Shown here: piece by piece, positions 34,927-41,886 of the stretch
Numbering within the stretch: the first letter of the stretch is position 1
Layout: each line of letters starts with the position of its first letter
Assembly: GCF_042432825.1 (NCBI RefSeq)
Contig: NZ_JBHLWN010000076.1
Coordinates: 61,965 to 125,964, forward strand
Source of the DNA: Gordoniibacillus chartarius
GTDB taxonomy: Bacteria > Bacillota > Bacilli > Paenibacillales > NBRC-103111
Length of the DNA: 64,000 bases
Direction: 5' to 3'
The notes under the pieces: model-generated
Database searches by the model: none
What the model saw: the letters and a program-made list of their open reading frames with translations, nothing else
What the model was told of the DNA's origin: nothing
Position numbers and translations under genes: made by a program

Positions 34927-36525
34927 TTATTGGAAATACGCTACCGCTGCTTTTTCGATAGCAAGTCCCTTAGTGTACCTCTCCATGAACGCTTCGAAGC
35001 CGGCCACGTCCTTAGGCTCGGGCGGCACCGTTTTGCCCGCTTTTTCCGCGAATACGTTACGGTTCAAATAGTCCTCCAGCGTTTCGTTCTCCGCCTTGTT
35101 GATCATGTAGGAGGCCAGCAGGGCAATCCCCCATGCTCCGCCTTCACCTGCGGTTTCCATCACGGAGACGGGAACGTTCAAAGCAGCCGCCATAATGCGC
35201 TGCCCCACACCTTCGGTCTTGAAAAATCCGCCATGGCCCAAAATTTCATCCAGCTTCACAGCCTCCTGCTTCAGCAGGATGTCCATGCCGATTTTCAATG
35301 CGCCTAGTGCCGTATACAAGTGGACGCGCATGAAATTGGCCAAATTGAAGGTGCTGTCGGAAGAACGTACGAACAACGGACGGCCTTCTTCAAAATGCGT
35401 GATGTGCTCCCCCGAGAGATAGCCGTATGCCAACAGGCCGCCGCAGTCCGGGTCGCCTTGGAGAGCCAGGTTATACAGCGTACCGTATAATTGATTCGCA
35501 TCTGCTTGGAAACCCATGGCTTTGGCAAACTCGTCAAACAAGCCCACCCATGCGTTAAGGTCGGAAGAACAGTTGTTGGAATGGGCCATGGCCACCAGAT
35601 TGCCGGTAGGCGTAGTGACCAGGTCGATCTCGGTGTACACTTTGGATAATTCTTGTTCAAGAACAACCATGGCAAACACGGATGTGCCGGCAGACACGTT
35701 CCCCGTACGCTTCGCAACGCTGTTTGTCGCAACCATGCCGGTTCCGGCATCCCCTTCCGGCGGACAAAGCGGTATGCCGGCTTGCAGCTCCCCGCTCACA
35801 TCCAACAGCTTGGCTCCCTCTTCGGTGAGAACGCCGGCGTCGTCACCCGCCACAAGAACTTGCGGTAAAATATGGTCAAGCTTCCAAGGAAGGTTTTGCG
35901 CCGCGATGGCATCATTGAATTGCCGGATCATAGTCGCATTGAACGTTTTCGCATTCAGATCGATCGGGAACATGCCGGAAGCTTCGCCAATTCCCATTAC
36001 TTTACGTCCGGTTAGCTTCCAATGGATATAGCCGGCCAAAGTAGTCAAGTAATCAATCCGGGCGATATGCTCTTCTCCGTTCAAAATAGCTTGATACAGA
36101 TGGGCAATGCTCCAACGCTGGGGAATCTGATATTGAAACAATTCGGTCAGCGCTTTGGAGGCCTGCTCGGTAATATTGTTGCGCCAAGTGCGGAACGCTG
36201 TGAGCTGCTCACCCGCCTGATTGAATACCATATAGCCGTGCATCATCCCGCTGAAGCCGATCGCTCCGATCGTTTGAAGCGGAATGCCGTACCGCTGCTT
36301 CACCTCGGCGGCCATCTGCCGATAACTGTCCTGCACGCCCTTCCAAATATCGTCCAGGCTGTATGTCCAAATCTGATTCACATAGCTGTTCTCCCAAGCA
36401 TGGCTGCCGGTTGCGATCGGAGTGTGGTCTTCGCCGAGCAGAACCGCTTTGATCCGGGTAGAACCGAGCTCGATGCCAAGAACGGTTTTGCCGTTCTGAA
36501 TCGCCTGTTTCACTTCCATACTCAT
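34927..36525 (-). CDS. araB: Ribulokinase-type FGGY carbohydrate kinase
   Basis: Phosphorylates L-ribulose to L-ribulose 5-phosphate, second step of arabinose use. Seen: LGIELGSTRIKAVLL (phosphate 1 loop), IGFSGMMHGYMVFN, FRTWRNNIT, CPPEGDAGTGMVATN, and the C-terminal AETGGEG-like VMETAGEGGAWGIALLAS. 532 residues with an N-terminal Lys/Gln-rich lead; this is the longer FGGY form found in araDAB operons of Paenibacillus and clostridia, not the classic E. coli AraB. GGAGGG sets the start at 36525. Last gene of araDAB. Function rests on context plus family. Confidence 0.85.
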   Translation of the reverse strand: MSMEVKQAIQNGKTVLGIELGSTRIKAVLLGEDHTPIATGSHAWENSYVNQIWTYSLDDIWKGVQDSYRQMAAEVKQRYGIPLQTIGAIGFSGMMHGYMVFNQAGEQLTAFRTWRNNITEQASKALTELFQYQIPQRWSIAHLYQAILNGEEHIARIDYLTTLAGYIHWKLTGRKVMGIGEASGMFPIDLNAKTFNATMIRQFNDAIAAQNLPWKLDHILPQVLVAGDDAGVLTEEGAKLLDVSGELQAGIPLCPPEGDAGTGMVATNSVAKRTGNVSAGTSVFAMVVLEQELSKVYTEIDLVTTPTGNLVAMAHSNNCSSDLNAWVGLFDEFAKAMGFQADANQLYGTLYNLALQGDPDCGGLLAYGYLSGEHITHFEEGRPLFVRSSDSTFNLANFMRVHLYTALGALKIGMDILLKQEAVKLDEILGHGGFFKTEGVGQRIMAAALNVPVSVMETAGEGGAWGIALLASYMINKAENETLEDYLNRNVFAEKAGKTVPPEPKDVAGFEAFMERYTKGLAIEKAAVAYFQ

Positions 36526-36551
36526 ACCAAGTCCCTCCTTTTCCGTAAAGA

Positions 36552-36580
36552 GGCCCTCCCCCATCTATGAGGGAAGGGCC
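36552..36580 (-). terminator. Intercistronic hairpin between araA and araB
   Basis: GGCCCTTCCC and GGGGAGGGCC (minus strand) pair and are followed by TCTTT. Probably a processing or partial-termination hairpin that lowers araB relative to araA. Confidence 0.5.
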
Positions 36581-36600
36581 ATTTGATGGGCTGCTTCCGC

Positions 36601-38091
36601 TTATCTCAGCTTCCAGGCGATATCGCTCCACTGCAGCTCGCGGCGAAGCTGTTGGACGCTCGTATTCCGGTCGATGAGCACATATTCGATGCCGGTCATA
36701 TCGGCCCAGTCGATCAGCTGTTCAACCGTTACTTTATTGGAGAACACGGTGTGGTGCGCACCGCCAGCCAAAATCCAAGCTTCGGCCGACTCCTGCAGGG
36801 AAGGATGCGCTTGCCACAGGACGCGGGCAACCGGCAGCTTCGGCATCGGCTGCGGCGCAGGAACGGCGTCGACCGTGTTGATCAGCAGACGGAAGCGGTT
36901 GCCCAGATCAATGACCGTAGCGTTCAGAGCAGGTCCGGCCTGACCGTCGAATACAAGGCGCGCCGGGTCGGCCTTGCCGCCGATACCTAGCGGATGCACT
37001 TCGATGCGCGGCTTGTTCGCTGCAATCGTCGGGCAAATTTCCAGCATGTGCGATCCGAGCACAAGCTCGCGTCCCGGCTCGAAGTGATACGTATAATCTT
37101 CCATAAACGAAGTGCCTTCGTTGCCTGCAATCAGCTTCATGATGCGGGTAAACGCCGACGTCTTCCAGTCGCCTTCGCCGCCGAAGCCGAAGCCCGCTCC
37201 CATGAGACGCTGTACGGCGAGACCCGGCAGCTGCTGCAAACCGTGAAGATCTTCGAACGAAGTGGTGAACGCCCCAAAGCCTCCCTCAACCAAGAATGCC
37301 TTGAGTCCAAGCTCGATGCGGGCCTGATAACGGATTGCGTCGCGCACGGCGCCGGCCTCGCGGCCTTCCGGCGCAATGTCGTAAAGCGACTCGTATTCGT
37401 CCATCAGAGCATTGATCTCGGCTTCCGACACGTCATTGACGCGCGCGACCAGATCGCCGACGCCGTAGCCGTTGATGGACCAGCCGAACTTGATCTGCGC
37501 CTCCACCTTGTCGCCCTCAGTTACGGCTACCTGGCGCATATTGTCGCCGAACCGGGCCACCTTCAAACGGCGCCCTTCCTGCAAAGCGACGGCGGTGCGC
37601 ATCCAGGAGCCGATGCGGCTCTGCACGTCGGCATGCTCCCAGTAGCCAACAACGATTTTACGGGATACTCCCATGCGGGCGCCGATAAAGCCGTACTCGC
37701 GGTCGCCGTGCGCCGCTTGATTCGTGTTCATGAAGTCCATATCGATGCTGTCCCACGGAATGTCGCGGTTGTACTGCGTATGCAGGTGCAGCAGCGGCTT
37801 GCGCAGCTCGCTCAGGCCTGCGATCCACATTTTTGCCGGGGAGAAGGTGTGCATCCATGTGATCAGGCCGGCGCAAGCTTCATCCGAGTTCGCCTCGATC
37901 AACAGACGGCGAATATCGTCAGGAGTCGTAAGCACCGTCTTATATACGACCGGGCAAGACAGCTTGCCGCTGGCGTTCAGGCCTGCGACCATTTCCCGCG
38001 AATGCGAAGCGACTTCTTCGATCGTCTCCGGACCATACAGATGCTGGCTGCCGGTGACGAACCAAAATTGGTGTTTTGTCATATCGAACAT
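36601..38091 (-). CDS. araA: L-arabinose isomerase
   Basis: Interconverts L-arabinose and L-ribulose. 496 residues, full length for the family. Seen: KHQFWFVTGSQHLYGPETIEEV at the N-terminus, TWMHTFSPAKMWIAGL, the metal and acid-base motifs NTNQAAHGDREYGFI, VVGYWEHADVQ, EGDWKTSAFTRIMK and TSFMEDYTYHFEPG. AGGAGGG 7 bases before ATG; a further ATG three codons in is less well placed. Between araD and araB. Confidence 0.97.
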   Translation of the reverse strand: MFDMTKHQFWFVTGSQHLYGPETIEEVASHSREMVAGLNASGKLSCPVVYKTVLTTPDDIRRLLIEANSDEACAGLITWMHTFSPAKMWIAGLSELRKPLLHLHTQYNRDIPWDSIDMDFMNTNQAAHGDREYGFIGARMGVSRKIVVGYWEHADVQSRIGSWMRTAVALQEGRRLKVARFGDNMRQVAVTEGDKVEAQIKFGWSINGYGVGDLVARVNDVSEAEINALMDEYESLYDIAPEGREAGAVRDAIRYQARIELGLKAFLVEGGFGAFTTSFEDLHGLQQLPGLAVQRLMGAGFGFGGEGDWKTSAFTRIMKLIAGNEGTSFMEDYTYHFEPGRELVLGSHMLEICPTIAANKPRIEVHPLGIGGKADPARLVFDGQAGPALNATVIDLGNRFRLLINTVDAVPAPQPMPKLPVARVLWQAHPSLQESAEAWILAGGAHHTVFSNKVTVEQLIDWADMTGIEYVLIDRNTSVQQLRRELQWSDIAWKLR

Positions 38092-38131
38092 GGAAATCCC
38101 TCCTAAGGATCATAAAAATGGTAATGAGAGC

Positions 38132-38146
38132 TTACTTGTACGATCA
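38132..38146 (-). promoter_or_regulatory. Possible weak AraR half-site before araA
   Basis: ACTTGTACG matches the left half of the AraR box (ATTTGTACGTACAAAT) in the 59-base gap between araD and araA. Only a half-site; low weight. Confidence 0.25.
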
Positions 38147-38150
38147 ATGA

Positions 38151-38846
38151 TCAACCCTTCGTTTGGCCGTAATAGGCGTTCTTGCCGTGCTTGCGCAGAA
38201 AATGCTTGTCGAGAAGCGCTTGATCCATGGAGCCGATGCCCGGATGCAGCTGCAGCGTGTGGAAAGCGATCTTCGCCACTTCCTCGAGCACAACCGCGTT
38301 ATGTACGGCATCGTGCGGGTCCTTGCCCCAATTGAACGGAGCGTGGCTCTTGACCAGAACGCCGGGCACCATCGTCGGATCCAGCTCGCGGAACGTCTCG
38401 GCGATCACGTTGCCGGTTTCCAGCTCGTAAGCGCCTTTAATCTCGTCCTCGGTCATGTCCCGCGTGCACGGGATCGTGCCGTAATAATAGTCGGCGTGCG
38501 TCGTGCCGAGCGCCGGAATGGCCCGCCCCGCCTGCGCCCAGCTCGTCGCCCACGGCGAATGAGTGTGGACGATGCCGCCGATCGCCGGGAACGCCTTGTA
38601 CAGCACCACATGCGTCGGCGTATCGGACGACGGCTTCAGCCTGCCTTCCACGACGCTGCCTTCCAGGTCGACGACTACCATGTCGTCCCGTTTCAAATCT
38701 TCGTAAGGCACACCGCTTGGCTTAATGACGACAAGTCCGGAGGCGCGGTCGATACCGCTTACATTTCCCCAGGTGAACGTAACGAGACCGTACTTAGGCA
38801 GCTCCAGGTTCGCTTCCAGTACGGCTTGCTTCAAATCCTCGAGCAA
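38151..38846 (-). CDS. araD: L-ribulose-5-phosphate 4-epimerase
   Basis: Turns L-ribulose 5-phosphate into D-xylulose 5-phosphate for the pentose phosphate pathway. Seen: YGLVTFTWGNVSGIDR, VIKPSGVPYEDLKRDDMVVVD, SDTPTHVVLYKAF, the zinc motif VHTHSPWATSWAQAG, THADYYYGTIPCTR, and SHAPFNWGKDPHDAVHNAVVLEE. I prefer a TTG start (38846; MLEDLKQAVLEANLELPKYG), which aligns with B. subtilis AraD from memory and has AGGGAG 10 bases upstream; a GTG at 38855 is too close to the ribosome site. 231 residues. First gene of araDAB. Confidence 0.95.
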   Translation of the reverse strand: MLEDLKQAVLEANLELPKYGLVTFTWGNVSGIDRASGLVVIKPSGVPYEDLKRDDMVVVDLEGSVVEGRLKPSSDTPTHVVLYKAFPAIGGIVHTHSPWATSWAQAGRAIPALGTTHADYYYGTIPCTRDMTEDEIKGAYELETGNVIAETFRELDPTMVPGVLVKSHAPFNWGKDPHDAVHNAVVLEEVAKIAFHTLQLHPGIGSMDQALLDKHFLRKHGKNAYYGQTKG

Positions 38847-38929
38847 GGACGACACACTCCCTATGTTAAAATAGCTCGCACTCCTCAGCGGGCTCCGTGC
38901 AAAAGGTACGCAACAGTGCGACTACCTCT

Positions 38930-38952
38930 ATTATAACTTGTACATACATGTT
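38930..38952 (-). promoter_or_regulatory. araDAB promoter with AraR operator
   Basis: TATAAT (-10, 38930-38935 on the minus strand) is preceded by AACATGTATGTACAAGT (38935-38952), close to the AraR consensus ATTTGTACGTACAAAT. No good -35 is seen, as expected if the operator occupies the spacer. Binding here would block RNA polymerase. Confidence 0.72.
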
Positions 38953-38968
38953 AGGCTACTATTTTTTT

Positions 38969-40123
38969 CTAAGTTTGTCCCGCCGGGGGTGCGGACGATT
39001 CGCGGACGACCAGCTCCGGCTTGTACACAATCGGTTCGACGGTAGCATCCTCCCCTCCTTCGGCTTCCCGGCTTGTGCCGGTTGTGCGGCGGCGCTCGAT
39101 CATCTGGATCAGCAGACGGGCGGACGCTTCGCCCATGACGGTCTTCGGATGGACCAGCGTCGTCAGCTTCACCTCGGTTGCGGTAGCCAGCGGAGAGTCG
39201 TCGAAGCCGACGAGCGAGAGCTGCCCCGGTACGCTTAGCCCTTGCGAGCGGGCTGCATCGAGCAGCCTTACGGCAAGCTCGTCGTTGTAGCACACGAACG
39301 CTGTCGGCCGCTGCTCGCTCTCGGCAAGCAGCCGCAGCGCGGCCTGGTGAGGCGTATGCTGCTTATCCTCCGTCTTGTACTGCACGATGAGCTCCGGCCG
39401 CAGCGGTACGCCAAGCTCGTGGTGAGCCCGCAGGAACCCTTTGAGCCGCTGCACGCCCTGCATGTCGTCCGTCTTGAAGAAGCCGGCGACGCTGCGGTGC
39501 CCGAGCCGCAGCAGATGCTCCGCGGCGAGATACCCGCCCAGCTCGTCGTCCAGCTTGACATACGGGCAGTTCAGCTCAGGGTACGTCTCGTTGATCATTA
39601 AGTACGGAATGCCTTTGTAGTCGAGAGAGGCATAGTACGAGAAGTTCGGGTTGCCCAGCGCGCTTCGCGTCGGCTCCACAATGAGCCCGCTGAGCGGCTC
39701 GCGGAGCAGCATCTCCAGGCTTTCGCGCTCCCGCTCTTTGTCGTTGTCGGTGCTGGACAGAACGAGCCGGTAGCCGTGGCGGCGCAGCTCCGATTCGATG
39801 CCGCGTACGATGTGCGGGAAGATGTAATCGGAGATGTAGGTCGTCAGTACGCCGATCGTCTTGGGTTCGGTGAATTCCGCTTCGGCGGTTTGGGCTGGGG
39901 TAAAGCTTTCGGAAACGTACGTACCTTTCCCCTGCTGGCGGCTAAGCAAGCCTTCCTGCTCGAGCGCTCCGAGCGCCTGCCGAACCGTCTGGCGGCTCAT
40001 CTGAAAGCGCTGCGCGATATCGTTCTCGGACGGCAGCAGATCTCCGCTGCGCAGCGTGCCGTTGTCGATCCACGATTTAATTTCTTGCTTGAGTCGAATA
40101 TGTTTAGGGACCGTCTTGTCCAT
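38969..40123 (-). CDS. araR: Arabinose repressor, GntR DNA-binding plus LacI-type sugar domain
   Basis: 384 residues. N-terminal GntR winged helix (IRLKQEIKSWIDNGTLRSGD, LPSENDIAQRFQMSRQTVRQAL, GKGTYVSES) joined to a LacI/GalR periplasmic-binding-like effector domain (TIGVLTTYISDYIFPHIVRGI, LVEPTRS-like GLIVEPTRSAL, AGFFKTDDMQGVQR, LSLVGFDDSPLA). This fusion is the hallmark of AraR, which represses ara genes until L-arabinose binds. The start at 40123 has GGGAG 11 bases upstream; a GTG four codons earlier sits on the site. AraR-like operators lie before araD and before this gene, so autoregulation is likely. Confidence 0.93.
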   Translation of the reverse strand: MDKTVPKHIRLKQEIKSWIDNGTLRSGDLLPSENDIAQRFQMSRQTVRQALGALEQEGLLSRQQGKGTYVSESFTPAQTAEAEFTEPKTIGVLTTYISDYIFPHIVRGIESELRRHGYRLVLSSTDNDKERERESLEMLLREPLSGLIVEPTRSALGNPNFSYYASLDYKGIPYLMINETYPELNCPYVKLDDELGGYLAAEHLLRLGHRSVAGFFKTDDMQGVQRLKGFLRAHHELGVPLRPELIVQYKTEDKQHTPHQAALRLLAESEQRPTAFVCYNDELAVRLLDAARSQGLSVPGQLSLVGFDDSPLATATEVKLTTLVHPKTVMGEASARLLIQMIERRRTTGTSREAEGGEDATVEPIVYKPELVVRESSAPPAGQT

Positions 40124-40176
40124 AGGATGGTTCACTCCCGGAGGGTCAGCATCATAGCCTTATTGGAAATATCGCT

Positions 40177-40210
40177 ATTATATCATCCCTCCTACTTGTA
40201 TGTACATATA
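40177..40210 (-). promoter_or_regulatory. araR promoter with AraR operator
   Basis: On the minus strand TATATGTACATACAAGT (40194-40210) lies just upstream of a TATAAT at 40177-40182, covering the -35 position. It is close to the AraR box and suggests negative autoregulation. Confidence 0.65.
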
Positions 40211-40699
40211 GACGATGCTACGACAAATTTGTCTATTGGATCAAGATCGATGCTCGGCGGGACCGGATTCGCTTCTCGTGCAAAGCACGCTGAGTTTACC
40301 GGTAGGTGAGAGCGCTATTTTGTGGGTTACTCGGTTCACCAGCAATTTAGCGGAATTTGAAGGCGCCATCGAGACGCTCGTTGTCATCTTGCATGGTTAT
40401 ACCTTGTTTCTCAACATTAACTCCCTCATAATCCTCTACACGATGAAGCCGCCCCCTAAAGAGCAAAATAACGGTTTCGGAAACCGCTAGGCTTGGGCAG
40501 AAAGCCCATTTCGCATTGCAAATGTTAACTTTCCGAAATGGTAAAAAGAGGAGCTGCCGCAAGCACGCTCCCCGCTTGTTAGTGCCAATAAATAGTGCTC
40601 TAGACTCTTACCCGCATGGTAGATATATCCATATTGCGCAGTCAATAGTCTGAACGCCGCCATTATAGAACTGACAACAATTACTGAATTTCTCCTATT
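40211..40699. other. Intergenic region with decayed repeat pieces
   Basis: About 490 bases with no convincing gene. It carries an arm-like stretch (TTTAGCGGAATTTGAAGGC, 40345-40363) and a palindrome (AAATAACGGTTTCGGAAACCG, 40465-40485), both related to the element at 34651-34856. Otherwise nothing is recognised. Confidence 0.5.
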
Positions 40700-40727
40700 T
40701 TCGACAATTCCTCCTACAAACTATAAT
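40700..40727 (+). promoter_or_regulatory. Promoter of the second cyclic-di-GMP riboswitch transcript
   Basis: TTCGAC (40700-40705), 16 bases, TATAAT (40722-40727); start of transcription near 40734, about 20 bases ahead of the aptamer. Confidence 0.6.
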
Positions 40728-40749
40728 TAGGACACAAACCCAATACATT

Positions 40750-40852
40750 CATCTCGCGATAAAGGCAAACCTGGCGAAAGCCAGCGGCGCAAAGCTAGAG
40801 GGGCTTCCGCAGGACGACCGTTCACGATGCCAGCCAGCTACCGAAAGAGGGT
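40750..40852 (+). ncRNA. Cyclic-di-GMP-I riboswitch aptamer (second copy)
   Basis: Conserved core in order: AAAGGCAAACC, a P2 stem TGG-CGAAAG-CCA, GGCGCAAAGCTA, a purine-rich P3 region, and the 3' end GCCAGCTACCGA typical of this class. The 3' end CCGAAAGAGGGT (40841-40852) can pair with AACCCTTTCGG (40861-40871), the left side of the terminator, so antiterminator and terminator exclude each other. Located 60 bases before a wall hydrolase gene. Confidence 0.88.
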
Positions 40853-40858
40853 CCCAGG

Positions 40859-40889
40859 ATAACCCTTTCGGCAGAGAAAGGGTTATTTC
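40859..40889 (+). terminator. Riboswitch-controlled terminator before the NlpC/P60 gene
   Basis: ATAACCCTTTC (40859-40869), loop GGCAGA, GAAAGGGTTAT (40876-40886), then TTTC. It ends 8 bases before the ribosome site and 20 before the ATG, so it may also affect translation. T-run is short. Confidence 0.7.
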
Positions 40890-40908
40890 ATCTATGGAGG
40901 GTATCAAC

Positions 40909-41853
40909 ATGAAAAAATGGAATGGTTTATTGCTCGTAATGGTTCTGCTGCTGTCCTTCGCTGCACCTGCCGCCCATGCGGCAAGCGAAGTGACGACCAA
41001 AGCGAAGATTGTATCCGGCGTCAGCTTCCGCGATCAGCCGAACACGTCCAGCAGCGTTATGCGTTATTTAAAAACAGGCGAGATCGTGACCGTGCTGCAG
41101 ATCGTCAATCCTTATTGGTATCAGGTGAGTGACGCGCAAGGCGTTACCGGCTTCGTCTCTACGAACGAGAAATACATATCGGTTATCAGCAATGCCGAAA
41201 TCATCTATGGCGTTAATTTCCGCACCGGTCCTTCGACGGATGCCACCCGCATCCGCATGCTGCGCGCCGGAGAGGACGTGCTGGTACTGGAAAAGGTGAA
41301 TGACAGCTGGTACAAGGCGGTCGACTCCACCGGCGTGGTCGGCTACGTCAGCTCGAGCAGCAAATATATCATTACCGATTTCTCTGTTACTCTCGTAACG
41401 CTCCCGCTGGCCGAACGGATCGAAAGCGTCATTGCGGAAACGTTCAAGTATACCGGCGTTCCTTATGAATTCGGCTCCAAGAGGTTCGACACCGCAACCT
41501 TCGACTGCTCCGACCTGTTACAGCAAGCCCGCTGGGATGCGACACGTGAAGTGATTCCAAGCGACTCGCGCGAACAAGGCGAATATGTAAAGAGCCTCGG
41601 ACCGGTAACGACCGACTGGAAACAGCTGAAGCGCGGCGACTTGATGTTCTTTATGTCCTACAAGGGATCCCGCGCGTCGGATTATGCGTCGATCGACAAG
41701 TCGACGGAAACGATTACACATACAGGTATTTATTTGGGAGACGGCATGGTCCTGCATACGTATTCCCCGGAATCGGGCGGCGTCCGTACCGATCTAATCG
41801 AAGGAAAACAATGGGAATACCGCTTTCTGTTCGGCGGAAGCAGCATGAAGTAA
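40909..41853 (+). CDS. Secreted SH3b-NlpC/P60 peptidoglycan hydrolase
   Basis: 314 residues. Signal peptide MKKWNGLLLVMVLLLSFAAP ending HAA near 25; two bacterial SH3 domains (about 33-90: KIVSGVSFRDQPN; about 100-155: VNFRTGPSTD); NlpC/P60 cysteine peptidase from about 170, with the catalytic Cys in TFDCSDLLQQARW and the His in ITHTGIYLGDGMVLHTY. Cleaves stem peptides (endopeptidase class). Start at 40909 with GGAGGG 7 bases upstream rather than the ATG at 40894. It stands behind a cyclic-di-GMP riboswitch and 33 bases before a GH18-SH3 protein gene, so the two are likely one transcript. Confidence 0.93.
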   Translation: MKKWNGLLLVMVLLLSFAAPAAHAASEVTTKAKIVSGVSFRDQPNTSSSVMRYLKTGEIVTVLQIVNPYWYQVSDAQGVTGFVSTNEKYISVISNAEIIYGVNFRTGPSTDATRIRMLRAGEDVLVLEKVNDSWYKAVDSTGVVGYVSSSSKYIITDFSVTLVTLPLAERIESVIAETFKYTGVPYEFGSKRFDTATFDCSDLLQQARWDATREVIPSDSREQGEYVKSLGPVTTDWKQLKRGDLMFFMSYKGSRASDYASIDKSTETITHTGIYLGDGMVLHTYSPESGGVRTDLIEGKQWEYRFLFGGSSMK

Positions 41854-41886
41854 CCAAATTGCATGGGCATAGGGGGCCACATCACG

